A stretch of 64,000 bases of DNA. Source: DATBGS01 sp036557885 (lineage in GTDB: Bacteria; Chloroflexota; Ktedonobacteria; Ktedonobacterales; DATBGS01). Where the stretch lies: contig DATBGS010000059.1 of the NCBI GenBank assembly GCA_036557885.1, positions 62,001 through 126,000 on the forward strand, given 5' to 3'. Every line of letters starts with the position of its first letter. Within the stretch, counting starts at the first letter, position 1. Position numbers and translations under genes: made by a program. Under the pieces are notes generated by a model that was not told the DNA's origin, made no database searches, and saw only the letters and a program-made list of their open reading frames with translations. Below are positions 42,691-52,842 of the stretch, piece after piece.

Positions 42691-44098
42691 AAATATGCCC
42701 ATAGCGACGGGCATCCTCCACGACCGGATCGTAGAGACGACCGTCCATGCGCAGAAAGCGAATGGTGCCGTCGTCCCTCTCAATGAAGTCTACTTGCGCA
42801 CCTTCATTCTCGTCCTGGGTCACGACGACGAACTCGCGCTCGGAGAGGGGTTTCAGCAGAATTGGCGGGTAGGTCTGCTCCTGGTCGGGGTCTTGGTCGC
42901 TCTCTTTGATGACGCAGCGGAGTCCTCCCTCCTGGATGCTCAAGACTGCCTCGCTCTCGCTGGTGCGATAGCGGCCAACGAAGCGCGCGAGGGCATCGTC
43001 TGGGAGCACGATGGGTACAGGTCTGGGCACGCGCAGATCCAAAAGGTGGTCGAGCGCCCACTCGGCGACACGGTCGCCGAGGACGCAGCCACGACTGCTG
43101 TTGGTGAGGATGGCGAGAGCGAAACGGTGCGCGGGGACAAATTTGAGCTTGACCTGGAAGCCGGTGAGCGAGCCGCCGTGCTCGATGACCTTCTTGCCAT
43201 CGAGGAACCGGATGGCCCAGCCGAGGCCACCCCATTCGGCGTACCCGGCGGCGAGGAAATTGGCGGCGCGCACCTGAGGGGAGAGCATCGCCGCAAGCCG
43301 GGCCAGGCTGAGCACGCGCCTCCCATTCCACGTCCCATCGCCCATGAAGAACGCGGCGAAGGTGAGGAGGTCACTCGCATCCGAGATCACGCCACCAGCG
43401 GGGGCGACGTTGCGTGAAAGCCCGTATCGGCGGCGGACCTCGTGCTCGTCGCTGCCAGGAGTTGTGAGGGAATGACCGACAGCCGTCGGGTGCACAATGG
43501 CCTCATGAGCAAAGAAGAAGGAGTGGGTGAGGCCAAGCGGCTCAAAGACGCGCTGGCGCATGGTGTCCTCGTAGGTCTGGCCCGTCACGACTTCGACGAC
43601 GCGGCCTGCGAGCATGAAGCCAGCGCTGCAATACGCCCACAGTTCGCCAGGTGCCGTCATCTGCCGGAGGGTAGAGAAGCTGGCAACACAGCGGGCAAGG
43701 GCGTCATCCCCCCTGCCGAAGTCGTCGTAGTAGTCACCGAACAGGCCGCTCTGGTGGCTCAGGAGGTGGCGGAGCGTGATAGTGTCACGGGCGCGCTCGT
43801 CGGCAAGCCGGAGGTCGGGCAGGTAGGTGACGACCGGCGTGTCAAGGTCGAGCGTGCCCTCGTCTACCAGCGTCATAACCAGGGCAGTGGTGTAGACTTT
43901 GCCGATGGAGCCAATCAGAAAGAGCGTGTCCGGGCGCATGGGGTAGCCGGTTTCGAGACTGGTGACGCCATAGGCGCGCGTTTCGCGTTCGCCGTCGCGC
44001 AGCACGCCAATGGTGATGCCGGGGACGGTCCAGCGGGCCAGTTGCTCGCGGATGAAGGCGTCCAGGTCGGGGGGTATGGGACGGGATGCAGGTACCAT
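42689..44098 (-). CDS. Serine hydrolase, beta-lactamase class C fold
   Basis: The 469-residue protein has the SxxK motif at Ser64-Ile-Gly-Lys67 and a Tyr motif at YCSAGFMLAG, with HGGSLTGF as the third (KTG-like) box near residue 310. The C-terminal 120 residues form a beta-barrel-like extension seen in D-aminopeptidase/esterase relatives. No signal peptide is evident, which argues against a classical periplasmic beta-lactamase. GGGAGG lies five bases upstream of the start. It follows the alpha/beta hydrolase gene by 58 bases on the same strand. Confidence 0.87.
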   Translation of the reverse strand: MVPASRPIPPDLDAFIREQLARWTVPGITIGVLRDGERETRAYGVTSLETGYPMRPDTLFLIGSIGKVYTTALVMTLVDEGTLDLDTPVVTYLPDLRLADERARDTITLRHLLSHQSGLFGDYYDDFGRGDDALARCVASFSTLRQMTAPGELWAYCSAGFMLAGRVVEVVTGQTYEDTMRQRVFEPLGLTHSFFFAHEAIVHPTAVGHSLTTPGSDEHEVRRRYGLSRNVAPAGGVISDASDLLTFAAFFMGDGTWNGRRVLSLARLAAMLSPQVRAANFLAAGYAEWGGLGWAIRFLDGKKVIEHGGSLTGFQVKLKFVPAHRFALAILTNSSRGCVLGDRVAEWALDHLLDLRVPRPVPIVLPDDALARFVGRYRTSESEAVLSIQEGGLRCVIKESDQDPDQEQTYPPILLKPLSEREFVVVTQDENEGAQVDFIERDDGTIRFLRMDGRLYDPVVEDARRYGHI

Positions 44099-44156
44099 CG
44101 TGGCCTCCCCTGCTCCGTTTCGGTTGGAGCAGGACGTTCCAAATCAAACAGATCCG

Positions 44157-45092
44157 TCAAGACCAGGCGCGAACAACTCCTGCTGCCTGGCTGACTTCGA
44201 AGAACTCGCGGAGTGTTTTGCGAACCGCATCAGGCCGCTCGAGATACGAGAAGTGCCCACAGTCTTGCAGCACCACCAGGCGAGCGTCAGGAATTGCCTC
44301 TGCGATATGGGCCGCGCATGCTACGGGGACGAAATCATAGTCGCCATGCAGAACCAAGGTGGGGATGTGCAGCCCGGTGAGCTTGGGCAGCAGATCGTAC
44401 CCGGTCGACTCGTATGTCTCGCCCCAGAGCCGTGTGCCTATGGCTCTGGCTTTGAGGACGTCCTCCTTCGTCCAGCCGGTCTGCAAGTGCTCGATCAACC
44501 GGTCGAGCAACTCTGGTGATCGCAAGGTTGCGCGGAAATAGACGCGGTTGGCTGCGGCTCTGGCCGCGAGATCGCCTTCCACATAGGCCGGGCTGGATTC
44601 CAGTTCACGCACCAGCGCGGCATCCTCGGGGGCATGACCATCGCGTTCCTGCTCGAACAGCACGCAATCAGCGTGAGAAGCAGGAGCGGTGTTCAGCAGA
44701 ACCAGGTGCGAGACACGTTCTGGATGGCGAAGCGCGTATTCCATTGCCAGCAGTCCGCCCCAGGAATGCCCCAGGAGGGCAACTTGTTCCAACTGGAAAT
44801 ACGCACGCACGCGCTCCAGGTCGTCTATCTCGGATGGGATACTGACTTCAGCGGGATCAACCTTCCCCGCAGACTTGCCGCGTCCCCGTTGGTCATAGGA
44901 GATGAGGCGGAAGGTATCGGCCAGGCGGTCCATGTCGGGAAGCAAATAGTGGTGGTCAAAACTGGGTCCGCCATGTAGAAGCATGATGGGCTGTCCCTGG
45001 CCGATGGTTCGATAATAGAGTTGAGCATGTTCAAGCGGCAGATACCCCTCAAGCGGGACAGGCTGGTCCAACGGAAGTGGAGAGTGCATCAC
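44157..45092 (-). CDS. Alpha/beta hydrolase, proline-iminopeptidase-like
   Basis: A 311-residue enzyme with the oxyanion HGGP (residues 40-43), nucleophile elbow GHSWGG (Ser110), the acid in HGDYDFVP and the base in DCGHFSY. HGGP with GHSWGG is typical of the S33 prolyl aminopeptidase group, which also contains esterases and amidases. GGAGG lies nine bases upstream. The 283-base gap upstream (45093-45375) shows nothing I can assign. Confidence 0.87.
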   Translation of the reverse strand: MMHSPLPLDQPVPLEGYLPLEHAQLYYRTIGQGQPIMLLHGGPSFDHHYLLPDMDRLADTFRLISYDQRGRGKSAGKVDPAEVSIPSEIDDLERVRAYFQLEQVALLGHSWGGLLAMEYALRHPERVSHLVLLNTAPASHADCVLFEQERDGHAPEDAALVRELESSPAYVEGDLAARAAANRVYFRATLRSPELLDRLIEHLQTGWTKEDVLKARAIGTRLWGETYESTGYDLLPKLTGLHIPTLVLHGDYDFVPVACAAHIAEAIPDARLVVLQDCGHFSYLERPDAVRKTLREFFEVSQAAGVVRAWS

Positions 45093-45375
45093 ACCAGACC
45101 TCCAGAGATGCGAAGAGAAGCTGCTTATCCATCACCGATCGCTCGCAGAGCAGCACACTCATAGTTGCATCGCTTCCCTTCAGCATACCCAGCATCCGTA
45201 CCCAGCGGCAGTGAACTGGTGGACACCGCGAAAGTGAATTGGCTCACTGTGGTGACTACATTCGTCGTACGCGCGAGAAGTCGAGAACCGTGCAAGCTTG
45301 GGCATAGGGTATCTTGGCACCTGATCTCATTTTGTCGGCGTATAAACCAAGCGGCCAAGAAAGCAGAACAGGAAT

Positions 45376-46923
45376 CTAACTGCGCAACGCCTCTGGGCGC
45401 CTTGAGGCATCGAGTTCTCTGCCCAACTGGACCACTATACCTGGGAGCCGCTCAATATCCGCAAGCGAGGTCTTGAAATTGACAATGCAGGCGCGCAAGA
45501 CAAATTTGTTCCCAAGCACGGCGTTGGAAACAAATGCCTCGCCACCTTTCTGGAGAGCATCCAAGAGTGCTGTGTTCAACTGGTTCAGGTAGGTTTCGGT
45601 CAGCTCCTTTCGGATCGGGAGATCCAACGGCACGTAGCGGAATGTGGTGATACTCAGGTGCTGGGTGATGGCTTCCAATTCTGGATGGGCTTCTATCTGT
45701 CGGTACATCTCGCGCGAGAGCCGGATGTCCTGAGAAATCATCTGAATATATCCTGCGCGCCCCACGTGCCGCAGCCCCATCCAGACCTTGAGCGCGCGGA
45801 AGCCACGCGAGTTTTGGAGTCCATGCTCGTAATAGTTGATAGGTGTCTCCTTTTGCTGCTCCGAAGGCGAGTAATAGGCCGGACGGTAACTGAACGCCTC
45901 CAAGAGCATCTGCGGGGAGCGCACCAATGCGCACCCGGCTTCAAGCGGGGCGTAGAGCCATTTATGGGGGTCCACTGCCACCGAATCAGCTGCGGCGATC
46001 CCCTTGAGGTCTGCTGGCACCAGTTCTCCCATCGCTCCGCCCAGCAAAGCAGCGGCATAGGCGCCGTAGGCGCCATCTACATGGAACCAAAGACCATATT
46101 CCCGGCAGAGGGCAGCCATCTCTGGCAAAGGGTCAACCACGCCGAAACCAACCGAGCCTGCTGTGCCCACTACCAGCAAGGGAAGATCGCCCTGCTCGAG
46201 GTCTGCGCGAATCTGCGCCCGCAAGGCAGCCAGATCCATCTGTAACTTCTCATCGGCTGAAATCCAGCGGATAGCCTCGGTTCCCAGCCCAAAGGCATCT
46301 GCTGCCTTTTGAATCCAGGTGTGGGTCTGGCTGGATACGTAGACACGCACCTGCTGGGTGCCTCCCTTTGCCAGGCCACCGGCACGCACATCCCAGGGGA
46401 TCTTGGCCCTGCGCGCGGCTAGAAAGCCCACGAAATTTGCCATTGTGCCGCCGCTGACTAATACCCCGCCACAGTCGGTGGGATAGCCGATCAACTCTGC
46501 GATCCAGCGCACGGTCTGCGCCTCGATCTCGGTCGCCATAGGCGCGACGGAAGCAAAGGTGACGTTCTGGTTGACCGCAGCGGCCAGAAATTCCCCAAGG
46601 ATGCCGATGGGCGCCGGGGAGGCGCTAATGTAGCCCCAGAAGCGCGGGTGGCCGTTGAAGAGCGAATGCTCAAAGAGGAGGCGCGAGGATTCTTCGAGAA
46701 TCTGCTCTGGTGCTGTTCCTTCCAGGGGCAGTCCACCCCCTCCTAGCTCGGCGCGGATGACCTGGGTTGGTTCCCCAGGAGTAACGGGTCGCTCTGGGAG
46801 GGAGGCCAGGAAATCAGCGACCACCTCGACGAGTTGGTGGCCGAGTCTGCGGAACTCGTCCTGCTGCATTTGCAATGGTGCCTCTCGGAGGCGCAGATCC
46901 TCGATTTCCTCATCCGCGTGCAT
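45376..46923 (-). CDS. Group II PLP-dependent amino acid decarboxylase
   Basis: A 515-residue enzyme of the aromatic-L-amino-acid/glutamate decarboxylase group. Lys321 in DPHKWLYAP binds pyridoxal phosphate; the substrate channel motifs FWGYISASPAPIG and VSGGTMANFVG and the HVDGAYGAYA block are all present. AAAGGAG lies seven bases upstream of the start at 46923. Length and motifs fit tyrosine/DOPA/tryptophan decarboxylases, but specificity cannot be read from sequence. It follows the FAD oxidase gene by 124 bases on the same strand. Confidence 0.9.
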   Translation of the reverse strand: MHADEEIEDLRLREAPLQMQQDEFRRLGHQLVEVVADFLASLPERPVTPGEPTQVIRAELGGGGLPLEGTAPEQILEESSRLLFEHSLFNGHPRFWGYISASPAPIGILGEFLAAAVNQNVTFASVAPMATEIEAQTVRWIAELIGYPTDCGGVLVSGGTMANFVGFLAARRAKIPWDVRAGGLAKGGTQQVRVYVSSQTHTWIQKAADAFGLGTEAIRWISADEKLQMDLAALRAQIRADLEQGDLPLLVVGTAGSVGFGVVDPLPEMAALCREYGLWFHVDGAYGAYAAALLGGAMGELVPADLKGIAAADSVAVDPHKWLYAPLEAGCALVRSPQMLLEAFSYRPAYYSPSEQQKETPINYYEHGLQNSRGFRALKVWMGLRHVGRAGYIQMISQDIRLSREMYRQIEAHPELEAITQHLSITTFRYVPLDLPIRKELTETYLNQLNTALLDALQKGGEAFVSNAVLGNKFVLRACIVNFKTSLADIERLPGIVVQLGRELDASRRPEALRS

Positions 46924-47047
46924 TGAAGATCTCCTTTCGTCATCAGCATCTCTCAAGAAGACCTGCCTCAGTTCTGGCCCGCAGCCAGAACTGAGGCAGG
47001 AGCAAGCTGGACCTCTCCTGGGTCAATGTTCTGCCAGGTTGCCATCA

Positions 47048-48475
47048 TCACCTGGCTGGTTTGATGTTGTGGTTCACCCGAAACAGATTGGTTGGGTCAT
47101 AGCTGTTCTTCACGGTAACCAGGCGTCTGTAGTTGGATCCATACGCTGCCCGGACGCGCTCCTCTCCCTCGTCCATGCTCAAGAAGTTCATATACACCCC
47201 GCCCGTCGAGAAAGGACGCATGGCAGTCCAGAACGCGCGTGTCCACTGCACGTGCTGCTGCGATTCGCCTGGTTCCAGCCAGGATGACTGGATATTGAGG
47301 ACAAACTCCGCATCACGGTTGCCTGCTGCTGTAGCCTGTTCATCCATCCGACGAATCGTCCCCCCAAGCTGGAAGAGGAGCACCGCTGTCAGTGGCGAGG
47401 AGAGCTGGCGCGAGTAGTTGATCACCGTCTCCAAGGCAGCATCACTCAGTCCTGGCAGATATTCGGACTTCCAGTAGTAGTGCCGCCCGTTCGGCGACGC
47501 AGTGTCAAGCAGCGTCTGGTGCCGGACAAAGGGCTTGGGTTCGATCACATCCGCAATCGGCGCTCCGAAGTTCTTGAGGGGACGCAGCACACGCTCTCCC
47601 TCCTCCAACGACCCGACATAACACACCGCGATGCCAATGACGGGGGTGCCATGGAAGTGTTTGGGCAGGAACGGCGCGGGCGGAGCTATGCGCAGCACAG
47701 CCATCGTGGACAGTTCGTCAGGGGCTGAGGCTGCGTACTCCCGATAGAAGTGCAGCACCTCGCGGGCCTGCTCTATAGGATAGAAAACCAGTCCGGCCAT
47801 GACCTTCGGACCAACCGGGTGCAGTTGGAATTCAAAGTCGGTAACGATGCCGAAATTGCCGCCGCCGCCGCGCACGCCCCAGAACAAATCTGGATGCTCG
47901 CGTTCGCTGGCAGTGACAAATTGACCATCCGCCGTCACCAGCTTCACAGAACGCAGGTTATCGGAGGTCAACCCATACTTGCGGGAAAGCCAGCCAAAGC
48001 CGCCACCCAGCGTCAGGCCAGCCACTCCGGTCGCCGAGACAATGCCGCCGGGCGTTGCCAGGCCAAAGGCCTGCGTTTCGTGGTCAAGTTCGCCCCAGGT
48101 CAGGCCTGGTTGAACATGAGCCACCCGCGCCGAGGGATCAACCATCACCCCACGCATCGCGGAGAGATCAATAACCAGCCCGCCATCGCACATCGCACTT
48201 CCGGCCACATTATGGCCGCCCCCGCGAACAGCCAGCAAGAGGTGATGCGTGCGAGCGAAATTGACGGCAGCGATGACATCGGCGGTTGCGGTACAGCGGG
48301 CAATCAATGCGGGGCGTTTGTCAACCATGCCATTCCAGATGGAACGGGCAGCATCATACCCGGCGTCGCCTGGGCGCAGGAGCGCGCCCCGCAACTGTGT
48401 CTTCAGTTCTGTTACGCCTGCTTCATCAAGCTGCGTCTCAGCCTGGGTTGTGGTTGCCGTTGGTTCATTCATCAT
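47048..48475 (-). CDS. FAD-linked oxidoreductase with berberine-bridge-enzyme C-terminus
   Basis: A 475-residue flavoprotein: FAD-binding_4 domain with His88 in VRGGGHNVAG as the probable 8-alpha histidyl-FAD link, GLTLGGGFGWLSRKYGL and GVRGGGGNFGIVT, then a C-terminal BBE segment (YGSNYRRLVTVKNSYDPTNLF). The second, cysteinyl attachment found in bicovalent members is absent. Such enzymes oxidise alcohols, amines or sugars. AAAGGA precedes the start. Its position before an amino acid decarboxylase makes an amine or aldehyde a possible substrate, which is only inference. Confidence 0.9.
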   Translation of the reverse strand: MMNEPTATTTQAETQLDEAGVTELKTQLRGALLRPGDAGYDAARSIWNGMVDKRPALIARCTATADVIAAVNFARTHHLLLAVRGGGHNVAGSAMCDGGLVIDLSAMRGVMVDPSARVAHVQPGLTWGELDHETQAFGLATPGGIVSATGVAGLTLGGGFGWLSRKYGLTSDNLRSVKLVTADGQFVTASEREHPDLFWGVRGGGGNFGIVTDFEFQLHPVGPKVMAGLVFYPIEQAREVLHFYREYAASAPDELSTMAVLRIAPPAPFLPKHFHGTPVIGIAVCYVGSLEEGERVLRPLKNFGAPIADVIEPKPFVRHQTLLDTASPNGRHYYWKSEYLPGLSDAALETVINYSRQLSSPLTAVLLFQLGGTIRRMDEQATAAGNRDAEFVLNIQSSWLEPGESQQHVQWTRAFWTAMRPFSTGGVYMNFLSMDEGEERVRAAYGSNYRRLVTVKNSYDPTNLFRVNHNIKPAR

Positions 48476-48517
48476 CGGTACTTTCCTTTCTCAAAAGACA
48501 TGCTCAAAGGAGATGAG

Positions 48518-48784
48518 CTATGACTCTGGTGTCTCTGACCAGGTAGTTACAGGCCAGCTACGAAACCGCGTTGTGCCCAGTTCTGGGGCGCTGCTCTCAT
48601 CGAGGGCGGGATGCCGGTGCTCTTCGGACGTTTCATGTAACACTTCCTGCTCGCTTATGTGGCTCTGCCGTATCAGCCAGCGCAGAAAGAGCAGCCGTCT
48701 CTCTTCGTCCGTATACAGATCATCGTGATAAGTCCCGGCACAGATGCGGTCACGCAGGTGGGAAAGTGCCATGCGTTCGGTCAT
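48518..48784 (-). CDS. Small hypothetical protein
   Basis: An 88-residue, acidic, soluble protein with GGGAGG seven bases upstream of the start. It is predicted helical in the first half (ERRLLFLRWLIRQSHISEQEV) and disordered in the second. I recognise no family. It precedes the FAD oxidase gene by 42 bases on the same strand and may be cotranscribed. The upstream gap 48785-49111 has no clear feature. Confidence 0.55.
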   Translation of the reverse strand: MTERMALSHLRDRICAGTYHDDLYTDEERRLLFLRWLIRQSHISEQEVLHETSEEHRHPALDESSAPELGTTRFRSWPVTTWSETPES

Positions 48785-49111
48785 TGGAGCGCCTCCCCGC
48801 CAGGAGTTCTAGAGTTGTTTTCCTTTTCCCGTACTTACGTCCCGTTCTGCCCCCTTCTTCAAAGGCAACCCGCTTCGCTTGCTGCTGGTACAAGACCATT
48901 GCGCCAGGTATCAGACGACGAATGGGGAACTGCCGACGTCATACGCATGCGCCGGTCACACTCCCAGGATAGCAGGGAGAGCGTTAGTAAACCGTTTGGG
49001 AAAGAGAGATGAGGAGACATTTTCAGGCCAGATCAAGCGTCTCTGGCGTAGAGTGTGTTGATTGGCCGTTATGCAAGCGTTAGTTTTGTAGATCAAACAG
49101 GTGCAGAGAGA

Positions 49112-52100
49112 CTACAACTGCGCCAGGAGATCCTGGGCTGCTTGCAGGTCGGGCGTGTCAAACCCTTCCGTGAACCAGGCGTAGAGTTCGCTAAGCTGTC
49201 CTCTGGCGTCATCTGCCCGCCCCTGGCGCATGCGTAACCGCGCCAGGCTCATTGTTGCGCGGAGTTCCAGCGACCTGGCTTGTTGCGCGCGGGCAATCTC
49301 GATGGCACGCAGCAGCGCCATCTCGATCTCTTCGGCATCCGCGCCGTGCAGCAGCAGCAACTCGCCGCGCAGCCGATGTACCTCCGCGTTCCACCAACGC
49401 TCGTTGTGTGCCCGCGCTTCCGCCAGGGCTTCGTCAAGAACGGTCAACCCCTCCTGGGCGCGTCCGGCTTTGGCGAAAACGTGGGCGAGCAGCGATAAGT
49501 AATAGGGGAGACGCAGCCGGGCGTTCGATGCTTTGAAGTCGTCAATCGAGGCGCGCAGGCGTCCGATGTGCGGCTCTCTGGGCTGCTCCAACGCCAGCGC
49601 ATAGCTGCCCAGGATGGCCGCCCAGGAGCGATAGTAGGGCGCTTGATAGAGGCTGGTGAGTTCCAGAGCTTCCTCCGCACACGCCCTGGCAGTAGCCTCA
49701 TCGGCGCGCCACTGTTGCAGCAGCGCCAGATAGGCTGATACGAGTGCCTGGTTAAACGGCTGATTCAGAGCCTCTACCAGCCTGATGGCCTCAAGCTCAC
49801 GATTGAGCGCTTGCTGCGGATACCCCAGGCACCAGAGCGCGTGGGCTTGCCAGGCTCGCCCATGTGCCGCATAGTTTGCCCCCTGCGACTCTTGGAGATG
49901 GCGGAGATGCTCAGGATCGTGCGCGGCGAGGATCTCCGCAAATTGCTCGTTTGCATCTACAATCCTTCCTAGATGCAGGTGTGCGCCCGCCAATACCATG
50001 CGGGACAATGGGGGTGGTGTCCCTAAGGCGTGTTGATACAGCAATTGCAGTTCATCAGAGACGCTCTGTACTTTTTCGAGCTTGGCCTGCACGACATATA
50101 GTGATTGCAATCCATACAGCGCCTCTGCTCGCTGCGTGTCATCACCAACGGTGTCGCACAAGGCTATCATGCGATCCAGGACGCCCTCCAACTCTGGCGC
50201 GGCCCAGCCTTTGGTCACCCGGTAGAGGGGGGCCAGCGCCAGGAGCAGGCGGAGTTCCTGCTGGTCGTGTTTTAAACCGGCAGGAAGTTGCTCAAGCAAT
50301 TTCAGGCCGCGTAACAGCAGGTTGATGGCTTCCTCATTCGCGTACAGGTGTTGGGCTACTCCCGCCGCACGCTGATAATAGGGCAGCGCCTGCTCGATCA
50401 TCCCCGCGCGCTCATAGTGGGTGGCAATCTGCCCACAAACCGGGTCAAGGTCTTCAGCCTGGAAGGTTTCCAGTGCGTGCGCCACACGGCTGTGGAGCAG
50501 GCGACGTTGTGGCACGCTGATCTCCGCATAGGCAACCTCGCGCAGCTTGTCGTGCGTGAAGTCATAGCTAGTGGTGCCGTGTTCGCGCACAATGCGTTTC
50601 TGCCACAACTCGTCGAGTGCGCGTACAGCAGTGTCGGTATCAGCCTGGCTCGTGGCGATCAAGAGGTCGAGGGTAAATTCGCGTCCAATCGTTGCGGCCA
50701 GGTTGGCAACCTCTTGAGCCGAGGGCGAGAGTTGCAGCAGACGACCGGCCAGCACCGCATGCACCCGTGCTGGGAGGACTTCCAAAGCATTGGCAGAGAG
50801 GTGTCGCGGGAGGCTTTCGGTCGTCGGCTCAGGCGCAGAGCTTCGTCCCAGACCAGCGCGTACCATTTCGACCACGAAGAGTGGATAGCCCCCGGTTTCG
50901 TGATAGAGGTGCATCAGCGCGTCTTCCTCCCACTCCTGGTGAGCTATCTGCGCAGCCAATTTTGCGGTTTCCGCTGCATCCAGCGGCTGGAGCGCAATTT
51001 CGGCGACCTCTGAGGTGGCTTGCAGATGGAGCAGCAGGGTTCGCAGGGGATGCTGTGGTGGCAGTTCTTCCGTTCGGGTGCAGCCGATGACGAGCAGCCG
51101 CGCCAGGGGGTCGAAGCGCAGCAGAAAATGCAGCCATTCCAGTGTTTCCTGGTCGCACCATTGCAAGTCATCCAGCACCAAAAGCAACGGTTGCGAGGTG
51201 ACCAGGGTAGCACGTGCCAGAGCCTCAAAGAAGCGGAGACGCTGACCATACTCGGTCATTGGCTCATAGTGGGGGACATCAGGCCGTTCAGCAAGGAGTT
51301 CTGGCAAGATGCGTGCGATTTCCGTGAGCCAAACCGTGTCGAGGTGCTCCAGATGCGCTCGCACCCCTTCGCTGCGCAACCAGTCTGCCACTGGTCCAAG
51401 CGAGAGTTGGCCCTCGGCGGCATAGGAGCGCGTTTTGGCAATGGTAACACCCTGCTGGCTGGCCCATGCGAGAAATTCCTCGGCTAAGCGTGATTTGCCG
51501 ATGCCCGCTTCTCCACTCACTAGCACAAACTGTGGCCTGCTCTCCATCGCACGCTGCCATGCCTGATGCAGCGCTTCCCACTCAGGCTTTCGCCCAATGA
51601 GGGTTGGTGTCACAGAGAACGTCGGCGGTTCTATACTCGCTAGCGCAGGAACCACTACCGGGTGCAAAAGTTGCTCGTAGGTTGCGCGTGTGGCTTGATC
51701 TGGGTCAACTCCCAGTTCGCGTTGGAGGGTGGCGGCACATGTATGATAGACGCGCAGCGCGCTCGCGCGATCATTGTTCAGCATATGCAGGCGCATCAGG
51801 CGACGATAGAGATCTTCGGAGAGCGGGTCTATGCGGATCAAGCGTTGGGCATAGTGGATGGCGCTCATCAGGTCGCCTTGCCGTTCAAACAGGCGAAGCA
51901 GGTGTTCAAGCGCCTGGAGATGGTCCTGGCGCAGCCGCTCTCGCTCTGGCACGATCCAGTCGTCATAGCAACTGGGCAATAACGGACCACGATAGAGGTG
52001 GTCAGCCTCTTCGAGAGCAGATTGCTGGCTGCGCTGGTCAGTTTGTCGCCCGGCTTCGTCGGCCCGTTGGAGTAGCTGTTCAAACTCAGCGAGATCGAGG

Positions 52101-52405
52101 CGAAAGAGCATGTTGGGTCGCCAATGCAAGTTGCTCGTGTCGCTGTGGAGAAACTGATCTATCTCTGGAAATGCCTGGCGTAGCTGATGTATCAGTTGGC
52201 GCAGGTTATTCCGAGCCTGCGCCTCAGTTGCATCGGGCCAGAAGAGGAAGGCGAGATGCTGGCGCTGTTGGGGGACATCGTGATGCAAGACGAGATAGGC
52301 GAACAAAGATTGTAGGCGTGGCGTGTTGAGGCTCGTGACTGGCTGGTCGCCGTAGAGCAGGTTGAAATCGCCGAGCAAGCGGATGCGCAAGGTCAGCGCC
52401 ATCAA
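49112..52405 (-). CDS. BTAD-ATPase-TPR transcriptional regulator
   Basis: The 1097-residue protein starts with a winged-helix and BTAD domain (LRIRLLGDFNLLYGD; LFWPDATEAQARNNLRQLIHQLR), about residues 1-250. An AAA/STAND ATPase follows (GEAGIGKSRLAEEF; LLLVLDDLQWCDQETLEWL) and a long TPR C-terminus. These large SARP/BTAD-like proteins control secondary metabolism or stress genes. It is divergent from the pseudogene region at 52.8 kb and convergent with nothing. Start at 52405 or at the next codon, 52402. Confidence 0.88.
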   Translation of the reverse strand: MMALTLRIRLLGDFNLLYGDQPVTSLNTPRLQSLFAYLVLHHDVPQQRQHLAFLFWPDATEAQARNNLRQLIHQLRQAFPEIDQFLHSDTSNLHWRPNMLFRLDLAEFEQLLQRADEAGRQTDQRSQQSALEEADHLYRGPLLPSCYDDWIVPERERLRQDHLQALEHLLRLFERQGDLMSAIHYAQRLIRIDPLSEDLYRRLMRLHMLNNDRASALRVYHTCAATLQRELGVDPDQATRATYEQLLHPVVVPALASIEPPTFSVTPTLIGRKPEWEALHQAWQRAMESRPQFVLVSGEAGIGKSRLAEEFLAWASQQGVTIAKTRSYAAEGQLSLGPVADWLRSEGVRAHLEHLDTVWLTEIARILPELLAERPDVPHYEPMTEYGQRLRFFEALARATLVTSQPLLLVLDDLQWCDQETLEWLHFLLRFDPLARLLVIGCTRTEELPPQHPLRTLLLHLQATSEVAEIALQPLDAAETAKLAAQIAHQEWEEDALMHLYHETGGYPLFVVEMVRAGLGRSSAPEPTTESLPRHLSANALEVLPARVHAVLAGRLLQLSPSAQEVANLAATIGREFTLDLLIATSQADTDTAVRALDELWQKRIVREHGTTSYDFTHDKLREVAYAEISVPQRRLLHSRVAHALETFQAEDLDPVCGQIATHYERAGMIEQALPYYQRAAGVAQHLYANEEAINLLLRGLKLLEQLPAGLKHDQQELRLLLALAPLYRVTKGWAAPELEGVLDRMIALCDTVGDDTQRAEALYGLQSLYVVQAKLEKVQSVSDELQLLYQHALGTPPPLSRMVLAGAHLHLGRIVDANEQFAEILAAHDPEHLRHLQESQGANYAAHGRAWQAHALWCLGYPQQALNRELEAIRLVEALNQPFNQALVSAYLALLQQWRADEATARACAEEALELTSLYQAPYYRSWAAILGSYALALEQPREPHIGRLRASIDDFKASNARLRLPYYLSLLAHVFAKAGRAQEGLTVLDEALAEARAHNERWWNAEVHRLRGELLLLHGADAEEIEMALLRAIEIARAQQARSLELRATMSLARLRMRQGRADDARGQLSELYAWFTEGFDTPDLQAAQDLLAQL

Positions 52406-52842
52406 GACATCCTATCGGTTGATCGAGGTGGTTTGACTGGAGAAGGCAAAGAACCATAATCGGAATATCGCCCCACTCGTCGAGTGCATCACCAGCAAGC
52501 CTTTCACCAGGAGGACCATCTAACCCAAGAGAAGAACAACGCCCATTGTGCAAACATTGTAGCGAACCAGGAATGGTAAAGCAAGACGGGAACCGCACAC
52601 CCATTCTCCATCGAAAATCGCTATTTCCCAAAGGGTTGGCAGGCTCGTTGACGTAGGCAGGTCGGCGCATTCTGGCGGAAGCAAGGAAAGGTCGCGCACA
52701 GAGAGAGAAGCATGAGATGTAGTTGCACTTGCTCTGCTCGGTCCAGAGCTTGCACAGAATTCCGGCTAGCAGTAGTCCAGGTTGCAGTGGCCTTGAGAGC
52801 AGCAAGAAGGCTCTGAGCAAAGCAGCTAGAGAGGCAAGACCT

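Noticed and set aside
42689..44098. Serine hydrolase considered as a resistance beta-lactamase
   Set aside because: SxxK lies at Ser64 as in class C enzymes, but there is no signal peptide and the long C-terminal barrel fits the D-aminopeptidase/esterase group better.
49112..52405. Many overlapping plus-strand frames within the BTAD regulator gene
   Set aside because: No domain, no ribosome site, and full overlap with a gene showing clear BTAD and ATPase motifs.
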